Under the pieces are notes generated by a model that did not search any database, was not told the DNA's origin, and worked only from the letters and a program-made list of their open reading frames with translations. From Berryella intestinalis (lineage in GTDB: Bacteria > Actinomycetota > Coriobacteriia > Coriobacteriales > Eggerthellaceae), in assembly GCF_000814825.1 (NCBI RefSeq), contig NZ_CP009302.1, positions 1,612,001 through 1,676,000 of the forward strand: a DNA stretch of 64,000 nucleotides. The letters run 5' to 3'. Each line of letters opens with the position of its first letter. The first letter of the stretch is position 1. The position numbers and the translations under genes were made by a program. Shown here one piece after another: positions 16,340-26,248 of the stretch.

Positions 16340-19300
16340 CTACGATGCCGAAGCGCCGGGCGCAGGCGAAGCCGCGCGCAGTCGGTCGAGCGCCGCCTTC
16401 TTGCGGACCTCGGGATCGGCCTCGCTTTCGGCCTCCAGGTTCGACTTCGCCACCGAGATCATCAGCTTGATGCGGTTGAGCTGGTTCACCTCGGACGAGC
16501 CGGGATCGTAGTCGACCGCGACGATGTTCGACAGCGGGTAGATCCGGCGCAGCTCCTTGATGACCGCGCGCCCCACCACGTGGTTGGGCAGGCACGCGAA
16601 CGGCTGGGCGCACACGATGTTGGGCGTGCCCTCCTTGATGAGCTCCACCATCTCGGCCGTCAGCAGCCACCCTTCGCCCATCGAGTTGCACAGGCTGAGG
16701 ATCTCCTCGGCATAGCCGCCCAGCGTGTAGATGTCGGTGGGAGGGTTGAAGCGCTTCGATTTGGCAAGCTCCCTGTTCACCGGCGCGCGCAGCATCTTGA
16801 TAACCTGCAGGGCGACCCGGCTTCCCGCGGCTCCCTTGGCCGAGCGGCCCAGAGGATCCTTCTGGAAGATGGCGCCCGCGATGCCGAACAGGAAGAACTC
16901 AATGAGACCCGGGACCACGGCCTCGCACCCTTCGCGCTCGATGACGCCCACCACGTCGTTGTTCGCGGTCGGATGGAACTTCACCAGGATCTCGCCGACC
17001 ACGCCCACGCGCGGCTTGGTCCCCTCGCCCGTAAGCGGGATGGCGTCGAACTCGCGGATGATCTGGCGGCAGGTCCGCTTGAACTCGCCGTAGCGCACCC
17101 CGTGGCGCATATGGTCCTTGCAGACGGCCATCCATTTGTCGTACAGCGCCGTCACCGAACCGGGATCGACCTCGTAGGGACGCGTGCGGTACAGGCACTG
17201 CATCAGCAGGTCGCCGTAGACGAACGCGTATATCGCCTGCCCCAGCATCTTGGGCGAGATGCTGAACCCGGGGTTCTCCTCGTCGAGCTTCGCGGTCGAA
17301 ACCGAGATGACCGGGATGTGGCCCAGGCCCGCGGTTTTGAGCGCCTTGCGGATGAGCGAGATGTAATTGGTCGCGCGGCACCCGCCGCCGGTCTGCGTGA
17401 TGATGACCGCCAGCTTGTCGGTGTCGTAGCGCCCGGATAGCACCGCTTCCATGATCTGGCCGGTCACCAGGATAGACGGATAGCAGATATCGTTGTTCAC
17501 GTACTTCAGGCCCGCGTCGGTGGCCTTGGGATCGACCGAGGGCAGAAGCTCGACGTTGTAGCCGAAGCGGTGGAAGATCTCCAGCAGGATCTCGAAGTGG
17601 ATGGGCGCCATCTGGGGAGCGAGGATCGTCCATCCCTCGTCGCGCATCTTCTCGGTGAACTGGACGCGTTCGAACGACGTGTCCGATCCCTTGCGCTGCT
17701 TGAAGAAGTCCTGGATGTAGAGGTCGGCCTTCTCGATGGCCGCATCGGGCGCGCAGGGCTCGTGAGAGCAGCACGCGGATTTCCCGATGAGCTGCGACGC
17801 CTCGGCTGCGATCTCGGATTTCGCCTCGTCGTCGAGCTCGAGCGCCGAAGTCTTTTGCGCGGGCGCCTCGACCGCAGCGGGCCGAGGATCCTCAGATTCG
17901 CCGCCTTCCGACTCGCCGCCGGCCGCGCCGTCCTGCGCCCGCGCGGCGGATCCCGCGATGCCCGCCCCGACGCTCGCCTCCAGCTCCGCACGATGCGCGC
18001 TTCTCCCGGACAGCTCGTCGACATCGATCGAGCAGGCGGGGCAGCCCTGTGCGGCCGCGTCGTCGGACGGCTCGGCCGCCGCGCAGGCGCGCTTCTCCTC
18101 TTCCAGACGCTGGGCCTCCTGGTCGGCGAGGGCTGCCAAGAGGGAGCGCACGCGGATGCGGGCGGCGCCCAGGTTGGACACCTCGTCGATCTTCAGCACC
18201 GTGTACACCTTGCCCGCCGCCTCCAGGATCTCCTGGACCTGGTCGGTGGTCAGCGCGTCCAGACCGCACCCGAAGCTGTTCAGCTGGATGAGGTCCAGGT
18301 CGTGACGCTGCGTGGCCACCTTGGCGGCCGCGTAGAGGCGCGTGTGGTACATCCACTGGTCGACCAGGCGGATGGGGCGCTCGAGCGTTCCCAGATGAGC
18401 GATGGAGTCCTCGGTGAGCACCGCCAGGCCGAAGCTGGTGAGCAGCTCGGGGATCGCATGGTTGATCTCGGGGTCGTTGTGGTACGGGCGCCCGGCCAAG
18501 ACGATGCCGTGCGTGCCCGTCTCCTCCATCCACATCAGGGTCTCCTCGCCCTTGGTGCGGATGTCGTGCTTGAACTTCTCGTCCTCGGCCCAGGCGAGAT
18601 CGACCGCGCGGTCGATCTCGTCTTGGGAGGGGGCGCCGCCCTTCTTGCCCACGACGTCGCCGAAGTTCTCGACCATCTCGACGTACAGGCGCTTCTTCAG
18701 ATGGTCCTTCTTATCGTAGGGAAGCCAGGGGTTCAAAAAGCGCGTGTCGGAATCGTTCAGCTCGTCGATGTTCAGGCGCAGAGCCTCCGAATAGCTGGCC
18801 ACGATGGGGCAGTTGTAGTGGTTTCCCGCCCCCTCGTCTTCCCGACGCTCCCATTTCGAACAGGGCATCCAGATGAAATCGACGCCCTTGTCCAGCAGGT
18901 TCATCACATGCCCGTGCGACATCTTCGCCGGGTAGCACACCGACTCGGACGGCATCGACTCGATGCCCGACTCGTACACCGCTTTGGTGGACTGGTCGGA
19001 CAAAACGACGCGATAGCCCAGCTCGGTGAAGAACGTGAACCAGAACGGGTAGTTCTCGTACATGTTCAGCGCGCGCGGGATGCCCACCGTCGCCCGCGTC
19101 GCACGCTCGGCCGACAGCGGTTCGCAGTCGAACAGGCGATGGCTCTTGTAATCGTAGAGGTTGGGAACCTTGCCCATCAGGTCGTCCACGTGCCCGGCAC
19201 CCTTTTCGCAGCGGTTGCCCGTGATGAAGCGGCGGTGTTTTCCCGTCTCGGGATCCTTCCCGAAGTCGTTGATGGTCAGAAGGCAGTTGTTCGAGCACAA

Positions 19301-21220
19301 GCGGCAGCGCGCGGTGCGGTGCGTCGGCTCCATCTGGGACAGCTCTTCGGGGCTCAGCAGCGTGGAGACGATCTTAGCCGGCTTTGCCTCCGCGGCCGCT
19401 GCGCGCACCGCCTCGGCGTGGCGGTCGCGCGCCAGAAGGGCCGCGCCGTACGCGCCCATGTTGCCCGCGATGTCAGGGCGCACCGCGTTCACGCCCGCCA
19501 GCTGCTCGAACGAACGCAGGACCGCGTCGTTGAGGAAGGTGCCGCCCTGGACGATGCCGTACTGGCCCACATCCTTGGGGTCGCGGATCTTGATCACCTT
19601 GAACAGGGCGTTCTTGATGACCGAGATAGCCAGGCCGGCCGCGATATCGCCCACGGTCGCGCCCTCTTTCTGGGCCTGCTTCACGCGGCTGTTCATGAAC
19701 ACCGTGCAGCGGCTGCCCAGATCGACCGGGTTCTCGGCCGAGTTGGCGGTTGCGGCGAACTCGGCGATGGGCAGGTTCAGACCCGTCGCGAAGCTCTCGA
19801 TGAAGCTCCCGCATCCCGACGAGCAGGCCTCGTTCAGCATGATGGAATCGATCACGCCGTCTTTGACGCGCAGGCACTTCATGTCCTGCCCGCCGATATC
19901 CAAGATGAACTCGACCTGGGGCAGCATCTCGTGGGCGCCCCGCAGGTGGGCCACCGTCTCGATCTCGCCCGAATCGACGTTGAGCGCCTGGATGAGCAGC
20001 CCCTCGCCGTACCCGGTGACGGTCGCATGCCCGATGGTGACAAGCGCGTCTCCCGTCTGGGGATCGCGCGGCAGGTCGGCGTACAGCTTGGCGATGGCCG
20101 CCTTGGCCGAGCCGATGACGTCGCCTTTGTTGTTCACGTAATGGGTCCACAGGATCTCGCCGACCTCGGTGACGAGCGCCGCCTTGAACGTCGTGGAACC
20201 CGCGTCGATGCCCAGGTACGCCATGCCCCGATAGGAGGCCAGATCGGCGCGGGCCACCTTCTCCTTATCGTGGCGAAGCTTGAACTCGCGGTAATCGGCC
20301 TCGTCTTTGAACAGGGGCGGAAGCCTCACGACCTCGGATCCCTGAACGTCGCCCAGGTTCTCCAGGCGCTCGATGACGTCGTTGAGGCGCTCGACCCTCA
20401 CCGTGTCGGACAGGGCGCCCGCCGCCGCGCACCCGCTGGCCACGAACAGGTGAGCGTTCTCGGGCACGATGATGTGCTCGTCGTCCAGCCCCAGCGTGAG
20501 GTAGAAGCGCTCGCGCAGCTGCGAGAGATACTGCAGGGGGCCTCCCAGAAACGCCACGTGGCCGCGGATGGGCCGTCCGCACGCCAGCCCCGAGATGGTC
20601 TGGGTCACCACGGCCTGCAGGATGGAAGCCGCGATGTCCTCTCGGCGGGCGCCCTCGTTCAGCAGCGGCTGGACGTCGGTTTTGGCGAACACGCCGCAGC
20701 GGCTGGCGATGGGGTAGATGGTCTGATAGCCCTTCGCCAGCTCGTTCAGGCCGCCCGCATCGGTGTCGAGGAGCGTCGCCATCTGGTCGATGAACGCTCC
20801 GGTGCCGCCGGCGCACTGGCCGTTCATGCGCTGCTCGATGCTCTGGTCGAAGAAGATGATCTTCGCGTCCTCGCCGCCCAGCTCGATGCACACGTCGGTT
20901 TCGGGGATGAAGGTCTCCACCGCCGTCTTCGAAGCGATGACCTCCTGCACGAACTCGAGGCCCAGCCACTGGGCCAGAAGCAGGCCGCCCGACCCGGTGA
21001 TCGCAACCGTCATCGCGCTCTCGCCGTAGCTTTCGGCCGACTTCTTCAGAACCTCCGCCACCGTGGCCCGCACGTCCGAATGATGGCGCTGGTAGATGGA
21101 GTACAGGATGTTGTCCTGCTCGTCGAGGATGGCGAGCTTGACCGTAGTCGATCCCACATCGATGCCGATGCGCAGAAGCGGCTCCCCCTGCGATGCGATC
21201 GCCTCGTTCTTCGTTTCCAT
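16340..21220 (-). CDS. giant 2-hydroxyacyl-CoA dehydratase activase-related protein
   Basis: This 1626-residue protein is a multidomain member of the BcrA/BadF/HgdC activase group. Two ASKHA ATPase domains lie in tandem: the first has IDVGSTT (20-26), ELGGEDAK (113-120) and C136; the second has GIDAGSTT (337-344), DIGGQDMK (441-448) and C466/C470 in [11 protein letters not shown], the likely [4Fe-4S] ligands. A Cys-rich DUF2229-type region follows (about 630-1030), then an alanine/glutamate-rich linker, then a C-terminal HgdB/dehydratase-like region (about 1180-1580). Known activases use ATP to inject low-potential electrons into a dehydratase or reductase; the target of this fused type is unknown. 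No separate dehydratase alpha/beta genes are adjacent. Confidence 0.85.
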   Translation of the reverse strand: METKNEAIASQGEPLLRIGIDVGSTTVKLAILDEQDNILYSIYQRHHSDVRATVAEVLKKSAESYGESAMTVAITGSGGLLLAQWLGLEFVQEVIASKTAVETFIPETDVCIELGGEDAKIIFFDQSIEQRMNGQCAGGTGAFIDQMATLLDTDAGGLNELAKGYQTIYPIASRCGVFAKTDVQPLLNEGARREDIAASILQAVVTQTISGLACGRPIRGHVAFLGGPLQYLSQLRERFYLTLGLDDEHIIVPENAHLFVASGCAAAGALSDTVRVERLNDVIERLENLGDVQGSEVVRLPPLFKDEADYREFKLRHDKEKVARADLASYRGMAYLGIDAGSTTFKAALVTEVGEILWTHYVNNKGDVIGSAKAAIAKLYADLPRDPQTGDALVTIGHATVTGYGEGLLIQALNVDSGEIETVAHLRGAHEMLPQVEFILDIGGQDMKCLRVKDGVIDSIMLNEACSSGCGSFIESFATGLNLPIAEFAATANSAENPVDLGSRCTVFMNSRVKQAQKEGATVGDIAAGLAISVIKNALFKVIKIRDPKDVGQYGIVQGGTFLNDAVLRSFEQLAGVNAVRPDIAGNMGAYGAALLARDRHAEAVRAAAAEAKPAKIVSTLLSPEELSQMEPTHRTARCRLCSNNCLLTINDFGKDPETGKHRRFITGNRCEKGAGHVDDLMGKVPNLYDYKSHRLFDCEPLSAERATRATVGIPRALNMYENYPFWFTFFTELGYRVVLSDQSTKAVYESGIESMPSESVCYPAKMSHGHVMNLLDKGVDFIWMPCSKWERREDEGAGNHYNCPIVASYSEALRLNIDELNDSDTRFLNPWLPYDKKDHLKKRLYVEMVENFGDVVGKKGGAPSQDEIDRAVDLAWAEDEKFKHDIRTKGEETLMWMEETGTHGIVLAGRPYHNDPEINHAIPELLTSFGLAVLTEDSIAHLGTLERPIRLVDQWMYHTRLYAAAKVATQRHDLDLIQLNSFGCGLDALTTDQVQEILEAAGKVYTVLKIDEVSNLGAARIRVRSLLAALADQEAQRLEEEKRACAAAEPSDDAAAQGCPACSIDVDELSGRSAHRAELEASVGAGIAGSAARAQDGAAGGESEGGESEDPRPAAVEAPAQKTSALELDDEAKSEIAAEASQLIGKSACCSHEPCAPDAAIEKADLYIQDFFKQRKGSDTSFERVQFTEKMRDEGWTILAPQMAPIHFEILLEIFHRFGYNVELLPSVDPKATDAGLKYVNNDICYPSILVTGQIMEAVLSGRYDTDKLAVIITQTGGGCRATNYISLIRKALKTAGLGHIPVISVSTAKLDEENPGFSISPKMLGQAIYAFVYGDLLMQCLYRTRPYEVDPGSVTALYDKWMAVCKDHMRHGVRYGEFKRTCRQIIREFDAIPLTGEGTKPRVGVVGEILVKFHPTANNDVVGVIEREGCEAVVPGLIEFFLFGIAGAIFQKDPLGRSAKGAAGSRVALQVIKMLRAPVNRELAKSKRFNPPTDIYTLGGYAEEILSLCNSMGEGWLLTAEMVELIKEGTPNIVCAQPFACLPNHVVGRAVIKELRRIYPLSNIVAVDYDPGSSEVNQLNRIKLMISVAKSNLEAESEADPEVRKKAALDRLRAASPAPGASAS

Positions 21221-21289
21221 TGCTTGAATCCAATCGTCTTGGTTGACCGTGCCGTAAGCGCCCCCATCGAAGAGAAGGGCGGTGGTTCG

Positions 21290-21952
21290 CTAGAGTTTGA
21301 TCGACTCGCCGGGCTTGATGAACAGAAGCCTCATGCAGATGCGCGCCATATCCTCGGGACTTTCCCCCATGCCGGTCTCGATCCAGCGCACGATGACCCC
21401 GAGGTAGGCCGACGCGAAGAAGGCGACGTAGTAGCTGACGAAAGGCGACGAGTCGTTGCGGTAGCGCTCGTGGAGGATCGACTGCACCAGGTTCGTGCAG
21501 ATGGCGTCGCGCAGCCGGGGGCCGAAGCGCACATCTCCCCCGTCGCCCAGCACCGCATGGAGGAAATCCCCCTGCTCGCGCAGGTACGAGAACAGATCCA
21601 CCAGAAGGGGCAGGGGCTGGCGGGTGACCGCGCGGGCCATGGCCTGCGTCATGCTGAGCGTCGCCATCTTGGCCTGGAACCGCTCGAGGTCTTCCAAGAC
21701 CCCCTCTTCGAGCGAGGCCAGCAGATCGTCTTTGTCCTTGAAGTGGTTGTAGAAGGTCCCGCGGTTCAGATCGGCCCGGGCGCACAGGTCGTTGACGGTG
21801 AAGCCGTCGAAACCGTACTCCTCCATGAGCTCGATCAGGGCTTTCCGCATCGCTTTCTTGGAACGCGTGATACGCCGATCCTCGCCGGCCCCCTCGAGCG
21901 GGCGGATCGGGCGCGTATCGGGCGAAGGCGACATCGTTGCAGCGTTAGACAT
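21290..21952 (-). CDS. TetR/AcrR family transcriptional regulator
   Basis: The protein has an N-terminal TetR-type DNA-binding domain: RSKKAMRKALIELMEEYGFDGFTVNDLCARADLNRGTFYNHFKDKDDLL, covering the typical helix-turn-helix at about residues 40-80. An all-helical ligand/dimerisation domain follows. The ATG at 21952 (220 residues) is preferred because GGGAG lies just upstream; the frame extends 16 codons further but without a better site. It lies 69 bp upstream of the activase gene on the same strand, so it probably controls that gene and itself. A perfect inverted repeat lies 40 bp upstream of its start. Confidence 0.85.
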   Translation of the reverse strand: MSNAATMSPSPDTRPIRPLEGAGEDRRITRSKKAMRKALIELMEEYGFDGFTVNDLCARADLNRGTFYNHFKDKDDLLASLEEGVLEDLERFQAKMATLSMTQAMARAVTRQPLPLLVDLFSYLREQGDFLHAVLGDGGDVRFGPRLRDAICTNLVQSILHERYRNDSSPFVSYYVAFFASAYLGVIVRWIETGMGESPEDMARICMRLLFIKPGESIKL

Positions 21953-21991
21953 ATTCTCCCTTTTCGCTCGCAGCCTCCTTGCGCGGAGGTT

Positions 21992-22029
21992 AATCAACAC
22001 CGCGACCTTTTTTGTACATCGTGTTGATT
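21992..22029. promoter_or_regulatory. inverted repeat, candidate operator of the TetR regulator
   Basis: Perfect 9-bp arms AATCAACAC (21992-22000) and GTGTTGATT (22021-22029) are separated by 20 bases. They lie in the AT-rich stretch just upstream of the tetR gene and between it and the divergent UPF0210 gene. A second short palindrome, CCTCC-6-GGAGG, lies between this repeat and the start codon. Position and symmetry suggest operator function; the binding protein is inferred. Confidence 0.5.
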
Positions 22030-22222
22030 TTTAAATTCTACCCCAGGAGAAACCCCTGCATAGCGGCTGTTCGGCGAATTTCACGCGAGCGTCACCCAGG
22101 CGACACGAAACGCGAGCGGCCGATACTGTCGAGGAACGGCGAATACCGCTTGCCGCCAGCGCATATGCGCGTTTGGTCTGCTACCATCGTCGAAACGATC
22201 GGACACACGGGAAGGACGAGCC

Positions 22223-23587
22223 ATGCAAATCACGCCGGCCGAAGTTGCCGAGACCATGGCAATGGTCACCAAGCAGAACCTCGACATCCGCACCATCACG
22301 CTGGGCCTGAACCTGCGCGGATGCACGCACGAGGACGTGGACGTCGTCGCTTCCAAGGTCTACGACCGCATGACCTCGGCCGCCGAGCGGCTGGTTCCCA
22401 CCGCCGAGCAGCTCGAACGCGAATTCGGCATCCCCATCGTGAACAAGCGCATCTCGGTCACGCCCATCGCCGAAGTCGCCGCCGCCACCTCGGCGCACGA
22501 CCTGTCCCCCATCGCGCTGGCGATGGACCGCGCCGCCAAGGAGGTGGGCGTCGATTTCGTCGGCGGGTTCTCGGCGCTCGTCCAGAAGGGCGCCTCGGCG
22601 GCCGACCACAAGCTGATGGATTCCATCCCCGAAGCCCTGTCCTGCACCGATTTCGTCTGCTCCTCGGTGAACCTGGGGTCCACCCGCGCCGGCATCAACA
22701 TGGACGCCGCGTTCAAGATGGCGGGCATCATCAAGCGCTGCGCCGAGCTCACCGCCGATCGCGAGTGCATCGGGGCGGGAAAGCTCGTGGTGTTCTGCAA
22801 CGCCGTCGAGGACAACCCCTTCATGGCCGGCGCCTTCCACGGATCGGGCGAGGCCGACGAGGTCATCAACGTGGGCGTCTCGGGCCCCGGCGTCGTGCGC
22901 GCCGTGCTGGCCGACATGCCGAAAGACGCCGACCTCACCGAGATCTCCGAGGCCATCAAGGCCACCGCCTTCAAGATCACGCGCGCGGGCGAGCTCATGG
23001 CCCGCGAGGCGTCGCGGCGCCTGGGATACGCCCAGGGCATCCTCGACCTGTCGCTGGCCCCCACGCCCGCCCGCGGCGACTCGGTGGCCAACATCCTGGA
23101 GGAGATCGGCGTGGGAACCTGCGGCGGACCGGGAACCACCGCGGCGCTCGCCCTGCTGAACGATGCCGTCAAGAAGGGCGGCGTGATGGCATCCTCGTCG
23201 GTAGGGGGCCTGTCCGGGGCCTTCATCCCCGTCTCAGAGGACGCGGGCATGATCGAGGCCGCCGAGGCCGGCGCGCTTTCGATCGAGAAGCTGGAAGCCA
23301 TGACCTGCGTATGCTCGGTGGGGCTCGATATGATCGCCGTTCCCGGCGATACCAGCGTCGAGACGATCCTCGGCATCATCGCCGACGAGTGCGCCATCGG
23401 CATGATCAACAACAAGACCACGGCCGTCCGCCTCATCCCCGCAATCGGGAAGAAGCCGGGCGACACGCTGAACTTCGGAGGGCTTTTGGGCTACGCGCCC
23501 GTCATGCCGGTCAACCAGCACGCCGGATCGGTGTTCGCCCAGCGCGGCGGGCGCATCCCGGCCCCGTTGAACTCGTTGAAGAACTAG
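22223..23587 (+). CDS. PFL/UPF0210 family protein (DUF711)
   Basis: The 454-residue protein matches the UPF0210 (DUF711) family, a structural relative of pyruvate formate-lyase-type barrels with no established reaction. Family-like segments are [33 protein letters not shown] and [16 protein letters not shown], with recurring conserved cysteines. The start is supported by GGAAGGA 6 bases upstream. The family usually sits beside a small ACT-domain protein (UPF0237); none is visible here, and crcB follows two bases after the stop. Confidence 0.85.
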   Translation: MQITPAEVAETMAMVTKQNLDIRTITLGLNLRGCTHEDVDVVASKVYDRMTSAAERLVPTAEQLEREFGIPIVNKRISVTPIAEVAAATSAHDLSPIALAMDRAAKEVGVDFVGGFSALVQKGASAADHKLMDSIPEALSCTDFVCSSVNLGSTRAGINMDAAFKMAGIIKRCAELTADRECIGAGKLVVFCNAVEDNPFMAGAFHGSGEADEVINVGVSGPGVVRAVLADMPKDADLTEISEAIKATAFKITRAGELMAREASRRLGYAQGILDLSLAPTPARGDSVANILEEIGVGTCGGPGTTAALALLNDAVKKGGVMASSSVGGLSGAFIPVSEDAGMIEAAEAGALSIEKLEAMTCVCSVGLDMIAVPGDTSVETILGIIADECAIGMINNKTTAVRLIPAIGKKPGDTLNFGGLLGYAPVMPVNQHAGSVFAQRGGRIPAPLNSLKN

Positions 23588-23589
23588 CG

Positions 23590-23988
23590 ATGGTCGTCAA
23601 CGTCATCGCGGTTGCGGCAGGCGGCGCCCTCGGCGCCGCTCTGCGCTACCTTGCGGGCCTCGGCGTGGGGTACCTCGGGGGACCGTCCGCTGTATGGGGG
23701 TCGTTTCCCTTGCCCACCTTCCTGGTAAACGTCGCGGGCTGCTTTCTCATGGGGGTTCTCTCCGTCGCCTTCCAGCAGGTCGGCGCCCCAAGCGCCCCGG
23801 CCTGGAAGCTGTTCGCCACCACCGGCGTGATGGGCGGGTTCACCACCTTCTCGACCTTCAGCCTGGAAACGCTTTCCCTCATCGACGGCGGAGCCTGGGG
23901 GCAGGCGGCGCTGTACTCGATCGGCAGCCTCGCATGCTGCCTTGCCGGCGTCGCTTTGGGACGCTTGGCCGGGCGCGCCCTGCTCTAG
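23590..23988 (+). CDS. crcB: CrcB/Fluc fluoride channel
   Basis: Fluc proteins are small dimeric membrane channels that let fluoride leave the cell. This 132-residue protein has four hydrophobic segments and the family motifs GGALGAALRYL, TFLVNVAGCFLMG (the conserved Asn) and GVMGGFTTFSTFS (the phenylalanine-rich ion pathway). The ATG at 23590 is two bases after the upstream stop, so translation is probably coupled. Only one copy is present; Fluc often works as a homodimer. No fluoride riboswitch was recognised upstream of the two-gene unit. Confidence 0.9.
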   Translation: MVVNVIAVAAGGALGAALRYLAGLGVGYLGGPSAVWGSFPLPTFLVNVAGCFLMGVLSVAFQQVGAPSAPAWKLFATTGVMGGFTTFSTFSLETLSLIDGGAWGQAALYSIGSLACCLAGVALGRLAGRALL

Positions 23989-24028
23989 CCCGAGTAACCC
24001 GGCTGCGCTGCGAGACGGCGCGCCGAAG

Positions 24029-24763
24029 CTAGCCGCGCCTGACCGCGCGCACGAGGTACTCCACGTTGCCGGCCGCCGCTCCCTTGATGGGCGACTCGAT
24101 CACGCCGGTCACCTCGAACCCCGCATCGACCAGCGCTTCCCGCACCTCGTCTACCGTGCGGGCCCGCACGGCCTCGTCGCGCACGACGCCCCGGTCGGTC
24201 TCGTCGTGCCTCGACTCGAACTGGGGCTTCACCAACCCGATGAACACGCCGCCCTCTTGGCAGAGCGCGGCGAAGGTAGGCGCGAGGCCCGCCAGCCCGA
24301 TGAAGCTCAGGTCGGCCACGATCATGTCGAAAGGCGCGCCCAGGCCGGCCGGGTCGGCCAGGCGGATGTTCGTGCGCTCGAACACGGTCACGCGCGGATC
24401 CTGGCGGACCTTCCAGGCGAGCTGGCCGTAGTTCACGTCCACGCACGCCACGCTGCGCGCGCCGCGCTGCAGCAGGCAGTCGGAGAAACCGCCGGTGGAA
24501 GACCCCACGTCGATGCACGAGAGCCCCTCGACGCTCTGGGAGAACGCGTCGAGCGCCCCTTCGAGCTTCAGCCCGCCGCGCGACACGTAGGGCCTGCGCC
24601 CCTTCACCTCGATCGACGCATCGCGCTCCACCTTCACGGCGGCGCTGGCGGGATAGGCGTCGCCCACCTTCACCTCACGCGCGAGGACGGCGCGCAGCGC
24701 AGCGCCCTTGTCGGGGAACAGCCCGCGTTCGATCAGCAGTTCGTCGAGTCTCGTTTTCTTCAT
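24029..24763 (-). CDS. tlyA: TlyA family rRNA 2'-O-methyltransferase
   Basis: TlyA (hemolysin A-like) methylates riboses in 16S and/or 23S rRNA and in mycobacteria determines capreomycin sensitivity. The protein has an N-terminal S4 RNA-binding domain (TRLDELLIERGLFPDKGAAL, residues 3-60), YVSRGGLKLEGAL, and an FtsJ-like SAM-binding domain with CIDVGSSTGGFSDCLLQRGA. The ATG at 24763 (244 residues) starts MKKTRLDELL, the family start; the frame runs 30 codons further upstream with unrelated sequence. It is convergent with crcB. Confidence 0.9.
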   Translation of the reverse strand: MKKTRLDELLIERGLFPDKGAALRAVLAREVKVGDAYPASAAVKVERDASIEVKGRRPYVSRGGLKLEGALDAFSQSVEGLSCIDVGSSTGGFSDCLLQRGARSVACVDVNYGQLAWKVRQDPRVTVFERTNIRLADPAGLGAPFDMIVADLSFIGLAGLAPTFAALCQEGGVFIGLVKPQFESRHDETDRGVVRDEAVRARTVDEVREALVDAGFEVTGVIESPIKGAAAGNVEYLVRAVRRG

Positions 24764-24878
24764 GGCCCCAGTATAGCGTTGCGCATACCCGAAGCCCCCG
24801 TGTAGCGCCGCATATCCCGAAAGCCCGCGCGCGCGTCCCACAGGCCCGCGCACCGGAAAGGCCCGCTTTCCAGGGCAT

Positions 24879-24908
24879 GAAAAAAGCGCCCCCTTGCGAG
24901 GGCGCCCG
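24879..24908 (-). terminator. rho-independent terminator after rubredoxin
   Basis: On the minus strand a GC stem (GCGCCC, 24905-24900, with GGGCGC, 24891-24886, extended by extra G residues) is followed directly by TTTTTT (24885-24880). It lies 10 bases after the rubredoxin stop codon. Confidence 0.85.
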
Positions 24909-24917
24909 ATCCGAGGC

Positions 24918-25073
24918 CTACAGCTCCTCGAACATGTCTTTCGTCATGCCGCAGACGGGGCACACCCAGTCCTCGGGGATGTCTTCGAACGCGGTGCCGG
25001 GAGCGATGCCGCTGTCCGGATCGCCCTTCTCGGGATCGTACACGTAACCGCACACGCATACATACTGCTTCAT
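24918..25073 (-). CDS. rubredoxin
   Basis: This 51-residue one-iron electron-transfer protein begins [18 protein letters not shown] and has the two knuckles CVCGY (C6, C9) and CPVCG (C38, C41), which bind one Fe. Conserved aromatics Y11 and W36 and the [10 protein letters not shown] loop are present. It typically hands electrons to oxygen- or superoxide-reducing proteins or other redox partners; no partner is adjacent. It starts 47 bases after the asd stop and shares a terminator, so it is probably the last gene of a lysC-asd-rubredoxin transcript. Confidence 0.97.
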   Translation of the reverse strand: MKQYVCVCGYVYDPEKGDPDSGIAPGTAFEDIPEDWVCPVCGMTKDMFEEL

Positions 25074-25120
25074 GGCCTAAGGTCCTCTCTCTTCTTAGCC
25101 GCCCCCGCGGACGCAGGGCT

Positions 25121-26170
25121 CTACGGCAACAGCAACTGAGCGATCTGCACGGCGTTCAGCGCAGCGCCTTTGCGGATCTGATCGGCTACCACCCAAAGCG
25201 ACAGACCGTGTTCGACCGAGGGGTCCTTGCGCAAGCGCCCGACGTACGTATCGTTCGTCCCGGCAAGCAAACCGGGCATGGGATAGATGTTAGCACCGGG
25301 ATCGTCCATCAGCGCGACGTTTTTCGCCGAAGAGAGCGCCTCGCGCGCCTGCTCCACCGATATAGGAGCGCTGAACTCGACGTTTATCGCCTCACCGTGG
25401 CACCGCAGAACCGGGATGCGCACGCAGGTGGCGCTCACCTGGATATCCTCGTCGCCCATGATCTTCTTCGTCTCGACCACCATCTTCCATTCCTCTTTGG
25501 TCGATCCGTCCTCGAGGAATTTGTCGATGTGGGGAATGCAGTTGAACGCGATGCGATGCTGGAACGCCCGAACGGCCAGCTCGTCGTCGGCCTTGCCGTC
25601 AAGGTACTCGCGCGTCTGGTCGTAGAGCTCGTCCATCGCAGCCGCGCCGGCGCCGCTTGCCGCCTGGTACGTGGACACGACCACGCGCTTGATGGGCGCG
25701 ATATCCGCCAGAGGCTTCAAAGCCACCACCATCTGGATGGTAGAGCAGTTCGGATTGGCGATGACGCCCTCGTGGCGCAGGGCATCGCCCGGGTTCACCT
25801 CGGGAACCACCAGAGGGACGTCCGCATCCATGCGAAACGCGCTGGAATTGTCGATCATCACCGCGCCGGCGCCGACCACCGCATCGCGCATGGCCTGGGA
25901 AACCCCCGATCCGGCGGAGAACAGCGCGATGTCGACGCCCTCGAACGACTCCGGGGTCATCTCCTCGACCACGTACTCGCCCGCGGGAACCGAACCGCAC
26001 CCCTCGAAGGGAAGCTTCGTCCCGGCCGAACGCGCCGAGGCCAAAAGGCGCACCTCGCTTGCGGGGAAATCGAGGTCGTGCAGGACCTTCAGGAACTCCC
26101 GACCGACCGCTCCAGTCGCACCGGCCACGGCGACCACGGGATGCGCGGGCATGGGCTTCGTCCAAACCAT
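25121..26170 (-). CDS. asd: aspartate-semialdehyde dehydrogenase
   Basis: The enzyme reduces aspartyl phosphate to aspartate semialdehyde with NADPH, the branch point to lysine/diaminopimelate, threonine and methionine. Seen are the nucleotide-binding GATGAVG (17-23), the catalytic Cys C142 in NPNCSTIQ, and the substrate region RIPVLRCHGEAIN. The length of 349 residues is normal. AAAGGAAG lies about 9 bases before the ATG at 26170. It follows lysC by 78 bp on the same strand, so the first two enzymes of the aspartate family pathway are together. Confidence 0.95.
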   Translation of the reverse strand: MVWTKPMPAHPVVAVAGATGAVGREFLKVLHDLDFPASEVRLLASARSAGTKLPFEGCGSVPAGEYVVEEMTPESFEGVDIALFSAGSGVSQAMRDAVVGAGAVMIDNSSAFRMDADVPLVVPEVNPGDALRHEGVIANPNCSTIQMVVALKPLADIAPIKRVVVSTYQAASGAGAAAMDELYDQTREYLDGKADDELAVRAFQHRIAFNCIPHIDKFLEDGSTKEEWKMVVETKKIMGDEDIQVSATCVRIPVLRCHGEAINVEFSAPISVEQAREALSSAKNVALMDDPGANIYPMPGLLAGTNDTYVGRLRKDPSVEHGLSLWVVADQIRKGAALNAVQIAQLLLP

Positions 26171-26248
26171 AGTGTCAGCTTCCTTTCAGCTTAAAACGAT
26201 CGAAAGGGGACCGCGATCAGGCGAAACCCCTTCCCGATGAAGGCGGCT

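Noticed and set aside
17570-22027. Long plus-strand open frame antisense to the activase gene
   Set aside because: Same reason: it mirrors codon bias of the real minus-strand gene and crosses the activase and tetR genes.
22030-22222. Fluoride riboswitch upstream of the UPF0210-crcB unit
   Set aside because: The conserved fluoride-aptamer elements were looked for and not found in this leader.
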